DNA of 64,000 nucleotides. Source: Gilichinskyi gelida. Lineage in GTDB: Bacteria; Acidobacteriota; Thermoanaerobaculia; Gp7-AA8. The stretch lies in NCBI GenBank assembly GCA_038040385.1, contig JBBPII010000002.1, forward strand, positions 310,001 through 374,000. Reading direction: 5' to 3'. Shown here piece by piece: positions 56,873 to 64,000 of this stretch. The notes beneath the pieces were generated by a model. That model was not told where the DNA came from. It saw only the letters and a list, made by a program, of their open reading frames with translations, and made no database searches. The position numbers and the translations under genes are program-made. Every line of letters starts with the position of its first letter. The first letter of the stretch is position 1.

Positions 56873-57773
56873 AAACGATGAACGCGGAACGATGAACGAT
56901 GAACGTGGAGGATGGCGGACCATCGTTCATCGTTCATCGTTCATCGTTCTCTTGTCGCTGATCGCGATCGGGAGCGCCGCGCAGGATACTCGCTACACCC
57001 CCATCCCCCCCATCCCCCTCGGCGACACCTACCTCACCCTCCCTTCGTCGCACATCGCCGGCAATGGATCGTGGGAGGTGAAGTTCACCCATCGCTTCAA
57101 TCAGTCGCTCGACCAGGGGAGTTTCAGCGACCGCGTGCACTCGCTGTGGGGCCTCGACAGCAACGCGGACGTCGGCATCGGGATCTCGTACGCCGTCCGC
57201 CGCGATCTGCAGTTCTCGTTCTATCGCAGCAACGCGCTGGACGACATCGAGCTCGCGGCGAAGTACATCGTCATCCAGCAGGCGCCGGCGGTGCCGTTCT
57301 CCATCGCCCTGCGCGGCGGCGCGGACTTCCGCACGGAGAGCGAGGTCACGGACCGCCATTCGCTCTTCGCGCAGGCCATCGTCTCGCGTCAGTTCGGCCT
57401 GCGCGCGGAAATCTTCGCCATCCCGACCTTCGTCACCGACGCGGGGCGGGCGGTGAGCGGGGACAAGTCGGTCGCGCTATTCACCAACGCGTTCAACGTG
57501 CCGGTGGGTTTCGCCTGGGTGCTCACCGACGCGCTGAGCATCGTCGGCGAAGTCATCCCCACCAACCGCGATCTCCCGCACGATTTCCACGCCGACCTCG
57601 GATGGGCGGTGGGACTCAAGCGCGCCATCGGCGGGCACTACTTCGAGATTCTGATCACCAACAGCAACGCGACGCATGCCGATCAGTACGTCTCGTCGAC
57701 GTACATGGGCTCGCCGCTGAACAAGAGCGATCTGCACCTCGGATTCAACATCGAGCGGCGCTTCGGGCGCTAA
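56865..57773 (+). CDS. DUF5777 beta-barrel outer-membrane protein
   Basis: 302 residues. DUF5777 pattern: LPSSHIAGNGSWEVKFTHRF, HSLWGLDSNADVGIGISYAV, GGHYFEILITNSNATHADQY, and a C-terminal aromatic strand (FNIERRFGR). Repeated amphipathic strands fit a barrel. The signal peptide (SSFIVLLSLIAIGSAAQ) is partly encoded by an inverted repeat (56887-56949). GAGGAG lies 7 bases before the ATG. It overlaps the haem-motif lipoprotein gene. DUF5777 proteins are often found with cytochromes, as here. Confidence 0.85.
   Translation: MTRNDERGTMNDERGGWRTIVHRSSFIVLLSLIAIGSAAQDTRYTPIPPIPLGDTYLTLPSSHIAGNGSWEVKFTHRFNQSLDQGSFSDRVHSLWGLDSNADVGIGISYAVRRDLQFSFYRSNALDDIELAAKYIVIQQAPAVPFSIALRGGADFRTESEVTDRHSLFAQAIVSRQFGLRAEIFAIPTFVTDAGRAVSGDKSVALFTNAFNVPVGFAWVLTDALSIVGEVIPTNRDLPHDFHADLGWAVGLKRAIGGHYFEILITNSNATHADQYVSSTYMGSPLNKSDLHLGFNIERRFGR
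56887..56949. repeat. Inverted repeat encoding part of a signal peptide
   Basis: The 19 bases 56887-56905 (GAACGATG repeated) are the exact complement of 56931-56949 (and, one period shifted, of 56924-56942). The element lies 22 bases after the ATG of the DUF5777 gene and encodes its charged n-region and the beginning of the hydrophobic segment. Confidence 0.85.
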
Positions 57774-57831
57774 CTTCAGGCGGGCCGGGCTTTAGGCGGA
57801 TGGCGACTGGTTTGCAGTCTCCGAGGGCACG

Positions 57832-58842
57832 ATGCACTGCCCCGAATGCCACAGCCTGAACGACACACTCAGCGGGTCGTGCCCGGCTTGCGGACTGCTG
57901 CTGCTGAACCTCAAACCGAAACGCCGCGCGGACGATCTGGCCTCGCAAAAAAGGCGGAAGATTGATCGCGAATCGGCGACCTGTCCGTTCTGCGAAGGGG
58001 CCATCGAAAGCACCGCCGTCCGCTGCCAGCACTGCTCGGAGATCGTCGACGACGAGTACTATCGCGCCCGCGCGCAGCGCATCCGCTCGCGAGTGAACTA
58101 CGCGAGCTGGGTGGCGTACCTGTTCGGCCTCGGCGCGCTGCTGGTGTTCCGCCCGGTGGGACTGGTGTCGATCGGCACGGGGCTGCTGCTGTCGATCCTC
58201 TACTACGCCATCCCGGTCGAACCGCCGGCGACCAAGCTCAATCCGCACCGCGCGTCGCTCGGCCGCCGCCTGGCGCGTCAGTTCAAGCTCGAGCGGGTCT
58301 CGATTCCGATTCCGGCGCTCCGTGGGAAGCGCCTGGTCTTCATCGGCACGCCGCTCATCGCGGCGATCATCGGCTACTCCGCCAATGTCTTCCTGCTGCA
58401 GGAACCGATGAACGACGTGCTGAAAGAAAACGCCGCCTTCCGCGGCATGAGCGTCTCCGCGCACTACGAGTACTGGGTCGTCCCCGGTGTGGTGGTTTAC
58501 GACCTGCAGGACCTCAGCGTCCGCCAGACACCGATCGACGTGCACACCGCGTTTCTGGAGTTCGCCAAGAAGATGCGCGAATCGAAGTTGAAGCGCGTCG
58601 AGCTGTCGTATCGCGGCACGACGAAGTTCTCCATCGACGGCACATCGTTCCGCCGCCTCGGCGAGGAGTACGCCAAACGCAACTTCGACTACGTGCTCTA
58701 CACCTTCCCGAAGCTCTTCCACTCGGTCGGGAAGGACGCTGCCTCCCCGGCCGCCGGCTCCGAGCGCGACGCACTGCTGCAGTTCCATCGCCAGTGGTAC
58801 GGCGAAGACAAACTGACGCGCAGCGTGGCGAACGGAATGTAG
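57832..58842 (+). CDS. Zinc-ribbon membrane protein
   Basis: 336 residues. Two N-terminal zinc ribbons, CPECHSLNDTLSGSCPACG and CPFCEGAIESTAVRCQHC, are followed by two transmembrane segments near 95-125 (VAYLFGLGALLVF, TGLLLSILYYAI) and another around 175-195. The C-terminal 130 residues are an extracytoplasmic domain with FRGMSVSAHYEYWVVPGV and VELSYRGTTKFSIDG. No recognised function; the layout (ribbon plus membrane) is typical of proteins with sensing or scaffolding roles. It ends exactly at the convergent gene's stop. Confidence 0.7.
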   Translation: MHCPECHSLNDTLSGSCPACGLLLLNLKPKRRADDLASQKRRKIDRESATCPFCEGAIESTAVRCQHCSEIVDDEYYRARAQRIRSRVNYASWVAYLFGLGALLVFRPVGLVSIGTGLLLSILYYAIPVEPPATKLNPHRASLGRRLARQFKLERVSIPIPALRGKRLVFIGTPLIAAIIGYSANVFLLQEPMNDVLKENAAFRGMSVSAHYEYWVVPGVVVYDLQDLSVRQTPIDVHTAFLEFAKKMRESKLKRVELSYRGTTKFSIDGTSFRRLGEEYAKRNFDYVLYTFPKLFHSVGKDAASPAAGSERDALLQFHRQWYGEDKLTRSVANGM

Positions 58843-59265
58843 CTACGGGATCGGCACGGTGTTCGACTGCTTGGTCACGTGGCAGAGCCGGTCTTCCAAC
58901 TTGATGTAGAACTTCTTCGGCTGGTGGGCGCTCGTCGGCACCGCGAACCATAGCTTTGCCATGGCCGCGTTGTTCGGCAGCGCGCAGTAGCCGTAGATGT
59001 ACGCGTTGGTGTCGCCGTTGTAGATCGTCAGCCAGGTCCGCGCCGAATTGACGTTCAAACCGCACGGCGGCAGGTTCGGCGACGGCGTGAAGAAGACGTT
59101 GTTGAACACGCCTCGGTTGGTGACGGTGAACCAGTAACGGACGAAGCCGGGCTCGTTGACCTTGTTCAGGAAGGCGACCTTGGGCACCGGGAGCGGGGGA
59201 CCGCAGGGCTGTGCAATCGCCGACACGGCAATCGCGAGAAGGACGATAGCGAACAGACGTTTCAT
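58843..59265 (-). CDS. Small secreted protein of unknown function
   Basis: 140 residues. Signal peptide MKRLFAIVLLAIAVSAIAQ. The mature domain is beta-rich with three Cys (PCGPPLP, PPCGLNV, GYCALPN) plus one near the end (RLCHVTK), which may form two disulfides. FVRYWFTVTNRGVF suggests an Ig-like fold. It is convergent with, and immediately adjacent to, the zinc-ribbon gene. No family recognised. Confidence 0.7.
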   Translation of the reverse strand: MKRLFAIVLLAIAVSAIAQPCGPPLPVPKVAFLNKVNEPGFVRYWFTVTNRGVFNNVFFTPSPNLPPCGLNVNSARTWLTIYNGDTNAYIYGYCALPNNAAMAKLWFAVPTSAHQPKKFYIKLEDRLCHVTKQSNTVPIP

Positions 59266-59298
59266 CGCGCACCTCCAATGGGTTAAGGAAGGCGCGAA

Positions 59299-59907
59299 TT
59301 ATAGCAGGCCTTCGGCGGTCAGCTCGCGCATCAGCGCGAGGCTGTCGTGGAACTGGAAGGCGCGCAGGCCGAGGGAGCGCGCGGCGAGGACGTTCTCCAG
59401 GAGATCGTCGACGAACACCGCCTGCTGCGGCAGCGCGCCGACCACCTCCAGCGCGCGCTGGAAGAGATCGGGATCGGGCTTCGCCGATTTGAACCGGTGC
59501 GAGAAGACGAAGCGGTCGTCCTTCCGGAACAGCCCTCCGAACTGCCGGGGGATGACTTCGGCGTGCACCTCGTTGGAGTTCGACAGGAAGGCGACCCGGT
59601 AGCGCTCGCGCACCCGGTCGAGCACCTCCTCGATGCCGGGCACGGCGCCGTCGAAGAAGTCGGACCAGATGGCGTGCAGATCGCGGAGCGAGCCGCGATA
59701 TCCGGCGCGGTCGCAGAGGAAGTCGTAGAAATCGGCGAAGGTGATCGCGCCGCGCTCGAGGTCGCGGTACGAGCCGGGCTTCTCGAAAAGCTCCACCAGC
59801 TCGTCGCGCGAAGTCGTGGAGTCCTTGCAGATGTTCTCGATCACCCGCTCATACGCCAGCTTGATGACGGTGTTGCCGAGGTCGAAGAGGAACCAGGTGA
59901 TGGACAT
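59299..59907 (-). CDS. HAD-superfamily hydrolase
   Basis: 202 residues. HAD motifs: FLFDLGNTVIK (the nucleophile Asp is present; the second position reads Gly-Asn instead of the usual xDxT/V, so the acid/base Asp is replaced), LSNSNEVHAEV (motif II), KSAKPDPDLF (motif III Lys) and FVDDLLENV (motif IV). The loss of the second Asp is seen in some HAD members with altered chemistry. It lies two bases downstream of the carboxylase gene on the same strand. Substrate unknown. Confidence 0.85.
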   Translation of the reverse strand: MSITWFLFDLGNTVIKLAYERVIENICKDSTTSRDELVELFEKPGSYRDLERGAITFADFYDFLCDRAGYRGSLRDLHAIWSDFFDGAVPGIEEVLDRVRERYRVAFLSNSNEVHAEVIPRQFGGLFRKDDRFVFSHRFKSAKPDPDLFQRALEVVGALPQQAVFVDDLLENVLAARSLGLRAFQFHDSLALMRELTAEGLL

Positions 59908-59909
59908 GG

Positions 59910-61517
59910 TCACATCCGGAAGACGCCGAACCGCGGCTCTTCGATGACCGCGTTGTACGCCACCGACAATCCCAGTCCCAGATACATGCGCGTTTCCGTC
60001 GGGTCGATGATGCCGTCGTCCCACAGGCGCGCGGTCGAGTAGTACGGGCTGCCCTCGGTCTCGTACTTTTGCAGGACGGGATCGGCGATGGCGCGCTCCT
60101 CGTCGGGCGAGAGGTCCTTGCCGGCGCGCGCGAGCTGGTCGCGCTTCACGGTGGTCAGCACGCCCGCCGCCTGCTCGCCGCCCATCACGCTGATCCGCGC
60201 GTTCGGCCACATCCAGAGGAAGCGCGGCGAGTAGGCGCGGCCGCACATGCCGTAGTTCCCGGCGCCGAAGGAGCCGCCGATGATGACGGTGAACTTCGGC
60301 ACCGTGGAGTTGGCGACGGCGTGCACCATCTTCGCGCCGTCCTTGGCGATGCCGCCGCGCTCGTACTGCTTCCCCACCATGAAGCCGGTGATGTTCTGCA
60401 AGAAGATCAACGGGACTCGTCGCTGATTACAGATCTCGATGAAGTGCACGGCCTTGAGCGCCGATTCCGAGAAGAGCACGCCGTTGTTGGCGAGGATGCC
60501 CACCTTGTAGCCGAAGATCCGGGCGAAGCCGGTGACCAGCGTCGTGGCGTAGCGCTCCTTGAACTCCTGGAAGCGCGAGCCGTCGGCGACGCGAGCGATG
60601 ACTTCGCGAACGTCGTACGGGCGGCGGATGTCGCGTTGGATGACGCCGTACAGCTCTTTCGGATCGTAGAGCGGGTCTTCGGGCTCGATGCGCGTCGGCG
60701 GCTCGCGCTTGTCGTTGCGCAGGTTCTCGGCGATGTTGCGGACGATGGCGATGGCGTCCGCGTCATCCTCGGCGAGGTGATCGGCGACGCCGCTGATCCG
60801 AGTGTGCACGTCGGCGCCGCCCAGCTCCTCGGCGGTCACTTCCTCTCCCGTCGCCGCGCGCACCAGCGGCGGTCCGCCGAGGAAGATGGTGCCGGTGCCC
60901 TTGACGATGACGGCTTCGTCAGACATCGCCGGGACGTAAGCGCCGCCGGCGGTGCACGACCCCATCACCGCGGAGATCTGCGGGATCTCCCGCGCCGACA
61001 TCACCGCCTGGTTGTAGAAGATGCGTCCGAAGTGCTCGCGGTCGGGGAAGACCTCGGCCTGCAGCGGGAGGAAGGCACCGCCGGAGTCGACGAGATAGAT
61101 GCACGGCAGGTTGTTCTGCAGCGCGATCTCCTGCGCCCGCAGGTGCTTCTTCACCGTCATCGGGAAGTACGTGCCGCCCTTGACCGTGGCGTCGTTGGCG
61201 ATGATCAGGCACTCGCGCTGCTGCACGCGCCCGATGCCGGTGACGATGCCCGCGCCGGGCGCCTCGTCGTCGTACATCCCGTTCGCCGCCAGCGCCGACA
61301 GCTCGAGAAACGGCGTGTCGGGGTCGAGCAGCGCCGCGATCCGCTCGCGCACCGGCATCTTCCCCTGCTCGCGATGCCGCTCGACGTACTTCGGCCCGCC
61401 CCCCTCCCGTGCCGCCGCCAGACGCTGCTTCAGCTCCTCGACGAGGCCCTGCAGGTACGTGCGGTTGGCCTCGAACTCCGGCGAGGCGGTGTCGAGGTGG
61501 GTTTCGAGCGGTTCCAT
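59910..61517 (-). CDS. mccB: Acyl-CoA carboxylase carboxyltransferase (MccB-like)
   Basis: 535 residues, the length of 3-methylcrotonyl-CoA carboxylase beta subunits. Motifs: PVRERIAALLDPDTPFLELS at the N-terminus, IVTGIGRV, the first oxyanion region CIYLVDSGGAFLPLQ, MGSCTAGGAYVPAMSDE, and the C-terminal half with LQNITGFMVGKQYERGGIAKDG and GSFGAGNYGMCGRAYSPRF. These are closest to MccB rather than propionyl-CoA (PccB) enzymes. The biotin-carrying alpha subunit is not in the window. It functions in leucine or isoprenoid degradation if MccB is correct. Confidence 0.88.
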   Translation of the reverse strand: MEPLETHLDTASPEFEANRTYLQGLVEELKQRLAAAREGGGPKYVERHREQGKMPVRERIAALLDPDTPFLELSALAANGMYDDEAPGAGIVTGIGRVQQRECLIIANDATVKGGTYFPMTVKKHLRAQEIALQNNLPCIYLVDSGGAFLPLQAEVFPDREHFGRIFYNQAVMSAREIPQISAVMGSCTAGGAYVPAMSDEAVIVKGTGTIFLGGPPLVRAATGEEVTAEELGGADVHTRISGVADHLAEDDADAIAIVRNIAENLRNDKREPPTRIEPEDPLYDPKELYGVIQRDIRRPYDVREVIARVADGSRFQEFKERYATTLVTGFARIFGYKVGILANNGVLFSESALKAVHFIEICNQRRVPLIFLQNITGFMVGKQYERGGIAKDGAKMVHAVANSTVPKFTVIIGGSFGAGNYGMCGRAYSPRFLWMWPNARISVMGGEQAAGVLTTVKRDQLARAGKDLSPDEERAIADPVLQKYETEGSPYYSTARLWDDGIIDPTETRMYLGLGLSVAYNAVIEEPRFGVFRM

Positions 61518-61628
61518 GCGCCGCGGCAAGTATATTTGCCCGGCCCCACAATTTCGGGCGATTTGACGCGGCGGCGACCTGGTATGGATTTGCCTGTGTC
61601 GCGACACTCCTCTCAAGAGAGGTGCACA

Positions 61629-63644
61629 TTGGCGAAATCCAAAGACCTGTCGAAGCTGCGGAAGATCCAACCGAAGATGCGGATGATCGAGAACGGCTCA
61701 TCCGAGGTCAACGGCATGCGCGCGCAAATGAGCGCGGCGCTCAGCACGGACCGCGCGGTGACCGCGCGCATCACCGAACTATCGAAAACGAAGTTGGCGC
61801 GCCACCGGGCGAAAAAGGGCCAACAGAAACGAGTGCCCGCCGACGTGCTGGTCAATGTGTTCATTCACACCACCAACGGCCAACAGATCGATCTGCCCCA
61901 GAAAAAGAAGGTGTTCCGCGAGACCGGCAATCGCGGCACCCTCCGAACCATGACCTTGCCGCTCAACAAGGTGCGGCAGTTGGCGGCAGCGCCGAACGTG
62001 GTGCACGTGGAGATGGGCGATCCGCTGGCGGCGCCCACGCCGGAAGTCTCGCCGGAGCGACCGAAGGCGCCCGAGCCGTCGCTTCGCTCCTTCGGCTCGG
62101 ATGCCATGCACGGATCCGGAAAAGACGTCCTCATCGGAATCATCGACGTGCAGGGATTCGACTTCTCGCACCCCGATTTTCTCGACGACAACGGACGGAC
62201 GCGCTGGCTGGCGATCTGGGATCAGGGGGCGGAGTCGGGAGTGACTCCGAAGAGGTTCAAATACGGCGCGGAGTTGACGCATGACGATTTGAATCAGGCG
62301 ATTTCCGCCAGCGCGAACCTCCACGTCCCGCCGTGGGAGCTGGAGCCGCAATCGCAGATGGTGCCCGGCTCGCATGGAACGCACGTGGCCAGCGTCGCCG
62401 CCGGCAACCGCGGCATCTGCCGCAAGTCGAAAATCGCCGGCGTGCTGGTCTCGCTGCCGAAAGAGGACATCGAGCGGCGCCGCTCGTTCTACGACTCGAC
62501 GCGCATCGCCCACGCCGTCGACTATCTGGTCGACCTGGCGAAAGAAAAAGACCTGGCCCTCTCCATCAACGTGTCCCTCGGCACCAACGGCCACGCGCAC
62601 GACGCCAGCAGCGCCATCAGCCGCTGGATCGACTACGCCATGACCACGCCGGGCCGATGCATCTCCGTGGCCGCCGGCAATGCCGGACAGGAACAGCCGG
62701 CCTTCCAGGGCGATCTGGGCTACGTGATGGGGCGCATCCACACCAGCGGCAAGATCGCCGCGCGCGGCTTGAACAACGATCTGGAGTGGATGGTCATCGG
62801 CAACGGGCGGATGGACGTCTCGGAAAACGAGCTGGAGATCTGGTACAGCCCCCAGGACCGCTTCCAGGTGTCGCTGCGGACGCCGTCCGGCGACTGGCTT
62901 CCGGCGGTGGATCCCGGCGAGTTCCTCCAGAACCGCCAGCTCCCCGATGGCACGTTCGTCAGCATTTACAACGAGCTCTATCACCCGGCGAACGGGGCGA
63001 ATTACATCGCGCTGTACCTCAGCCCCTTCCTGTCGAGCGAAGGGGTAATCGGAGTCAAGCCGGGACAATGGACCGTGCGCCTGGTGGGCGTCGAAGTGCG
63101 CGACGGCCGTTACCACGGCTGGATCGAGCGCGACGATCCGCGCCGGGTGGGCCGGGTCGGCGATCGCGACGGATGGCGCTTCCCGTCGTTCTTCTCCGAG
63201 CGGTCGAACGTCGACGACTCCTCGGTCAGTTCGCTGGCCTGCGGGATGCGCGTGCTCTCGGTGGCCAATCTCGACTTCGCCAAGGAGCGCATCCACATCA
63301 CCAGCAGCCAGGGCCCCACGCGCGACGGACGCTTCAAGCCGGACGTCGCCGCGCCGGGAACCGACATCGTGGCCGCCAAAGGCTTCGCCGGCCCGGACGA
63401 CCTCTGGATCTCCATGACCGGCACCAGCATGGCCAGTCCGTACGTCTGCGGAATCGCCGGCTTGATGCTGGGGGCCGAGAAGACTCTGACCGCGGCGCAG
63501 ATCGAAGGCATCGTGCAGCGGACTGCTTCGCCGCTGCCCGGTAAGAGCTTCTCGTGGATCAATGACGCGGGCTTCGGGCGGATCGAGCCGGAAGAGTGTC
63601 TAAAAGAGGCGGCGCGGATCAACAAGCGGAAGGAGTTGCGATGA
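61629..63644 (+). CDS. Subtilisin-like (S8) serine peptidase
   Basis: 671 residues from TTG 61629, chosen for the GAGAGG seven bases upstream; ATG 61584 would add 15 residues without such a site. No signal peptide is visible, so the protein may be cytoplasmic or leave by another route. A propeptide-like N-terminal region (1-150) precedes the catalytic domain: Asp in IGIIDVQGFDFSHPDF, His in GSHGTHVASVAAG, Asn region AAGNAGQEQP and Ser in TGTSMASPYVCG. An insert of about 150 residues between Asn and Ser is beta-rich. It overlaps the MBL-fold gene by 4 bases, so the two are coupled. Confidence 0.85.
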   Translation: MAKSKDLSKLRKIQPKMRMIENGSSEVNGMRAQMSAALSTDRAVTARITELSKTKLARHRAKKGQQKRVPADVLVNVFIHTTNGQQIDLPQKKKVFRETGNRGTLRTMTLPLNKVRQLAAAPNVVHVEMGDPLAAPTPEVSPERPKAPEPSLRSFGSDAMHGSGKDVLIGIIDVQGFDFSHPDFLDDNGRTRWLAIWDQGAESGVTPKRFKYGAELTHDDLNQAISASANLHVPPWELEPQSQMVPGSHGTHVASVAAGNRGICRKSKIAGVLVSLPKEDIERRRSFYDSTRIAHAVDYLVDLAKEKDLALSINVSLGTNGHAHDASSAISRWIDYAMTTPGRCISVAAGNAGQEQPAFQGDLGYVMGRIHTSGKIAARGLNNDLEWMVIGNGRMDVSENELEIWYSPQDRFQVSLRTPSGDWLPAVDPGEFLQNRQLPDGTFVSIYNELYHPANGANYIALYLSPFLSSEGVIGVKPGQWTVRLVGVEVRDGRYHGWIERDDPRRVGRVGDRDGWRFPSFFSERSNVDDSSVSSLACGMRVLSVANLDFAKERIHITSSQGPTRDGRFKPDVAAPGTDIVAAKGFAGPDDLWISMTGTSMASPYVCGIAGLMLGAEKTLTAAQIEGIVQRTASPLPGKSFSWINDAGFGRIEPEECLKEAARINKRKELR

Positions 63645-64000
63645 AGCTCACCGTGTACCCCTCGGGAAAGGGCGACTGCCTTCTGCTCGAGTCGGGAGGC
63701 AAGCGGATCCTCATCGACGGCGGCGTCGGCGAGTCATTCCGCGAGGAAGTGCTCCCTGACCTGGCCAAGAGCGCGGAGAAGCCGCTGGACTGCGTCTACC
63801 TCTCGCACATCGACGACGATCACATCGGCGGCCTGCTGACCCTGGTCGACGCGATCTATGCCTGGCGAGTTTTCGACTTCCGCTCGAAGAAAGACAAGAA
63901 GGCACCCAAGCCGAAGATGCCGCGCCCGCCCGAGGTGCTCAAGGTGTGGCACAACTCGTTTTCCGATCAGCTCAAGGACAACGCCGGGCCGGTCGCTGCG
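63641..64000 (+). CDS. MBL-fold hydrolase (3' end outside window)
   Basis: The first 120 residues have the ComEC/Rec2-like metallo-beta-lactamase start: LTVYPSGKGDCLLLESGGKRILIDGG and the metal motif LSHIDDDHIGGL (HxxDDH). No signal peptide. ATG 63641 overlaps the subtilase stop (ATGA), so the two proteins are made together. MBL-fold enzymes of this branch include nucleases and phosphodiesterases. The rest lies outside the window. Confidence 0.8.
   Translation, partial: MKLTVYPSGKGDCLLLESGGKRILIDGGVGESFREEVLPDLAKSAEKPLDCVYLSHIDDDHIGGLLTLVDAIYAWRVFDFRSKKDKKAPKPKMPRPPEVLKVWHNSFSDQLKDNAGPVAA

Noticed and set aside
60069..61583. N-terminal extension of the subtilase frame antisense to the carboxylase
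   Set aside because: The extension has shadow composition, and the carboxylase on the other strand is unmistakable; the subtilase starts near 61584-61629.

Overview
This 64 kb window is GC-rich, densely coded chromosomal DNA from an environmental Gram-negative bacterium. A TonB protein, outer-membrane barrels, lipoproteins, a type II NADH dehydrogenase, many secreted enzymes, HD-GYP/EAL/LytTR/hybrid-kinase signalling, eukaryotic-type Ser/Thr kinases and frequent GC-rich palindromic repeats fit an uncultivated soil acidobacterium (Thermoanaerobaculia/Vicinamibacteria-like). The lineage is an inference; there is no rRNA in the window.

Layout. 1-6790: a partial pirin, a large secreted glycosidase-like protein, a DUF4440 protein, a serine hydrolase and a LytS/LytTR two-component pair. 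6793-12132: an island between a complete tRNA-Ala gene (12057-12132) and a 39-bp perfect copy of its 3' end (6793-6831). It carries a decayed DUF11 fragment, a Phd/VapC toxin-antitoxin pair and the main discovery here, a split-borosin RiPP operon (8306-11857). 12208-21851: RNase Z and a membrane partner, a four-copy 80-bp tandem repeat array with an intrinsic terminator, a block of signalling genes (degenerate GGDEF-EAL, kinase-receiver fusion, PAS-hybrid kinase) and a phosphohexomutase. 21902-27668: DUF2721, a [2Fe-2S] ferredoxin, then a TerY-P triad (vWA, PP2C, kinase-like protein) lying between two copies of the ferredoxin 3' end. 27669-44745: PLP decarboxylase, M13 peptidase, two XRE regulators, serine hydrolases, NDH-2, TonB, a GCS-like ligase, copper amine oxidase and PepQ. 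44850-64000: a frameshifted AbiU2-like HEPN gene, uracil-DNA glycosylase, PurH, tyrosinase, HD-GYP protein, a PaaA/BoxB-type diiron oxygenase, MccB-like carboxylase, and a subtilase overlapping a truncated MBL-fold gene.

The borosin operon. Five same-strand genes overlap or nearly abut: an alpha-N-methyltransferase of the tetrapyrrole methylase superfamily, a TauD-like Fe(II)/2OG dioxygenase, a 73-residue precursor with the best ribosome-binding site of the operon, a second diverged alpha-N-methyltransferase, and a PRMT-like arginine methyltransferase. Both methyltransferases keep the Tyr-x5-Arg-x3-Tyr pattern known from OphMA. The hydrophobic core contains two arginines. I infer a peptide that is backbone N-methylated and perhaps also oxidised and arginine-methylated; I know of no described borosin pathway with this enzyme set, but I could not search.

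A second recurring theme is GC-rich palindromic elements lying between genes and also in frame inside genes (a serine hydrolase, a PLP decarboxylase, PurH and the signal peptide of a DUF5777 protein).
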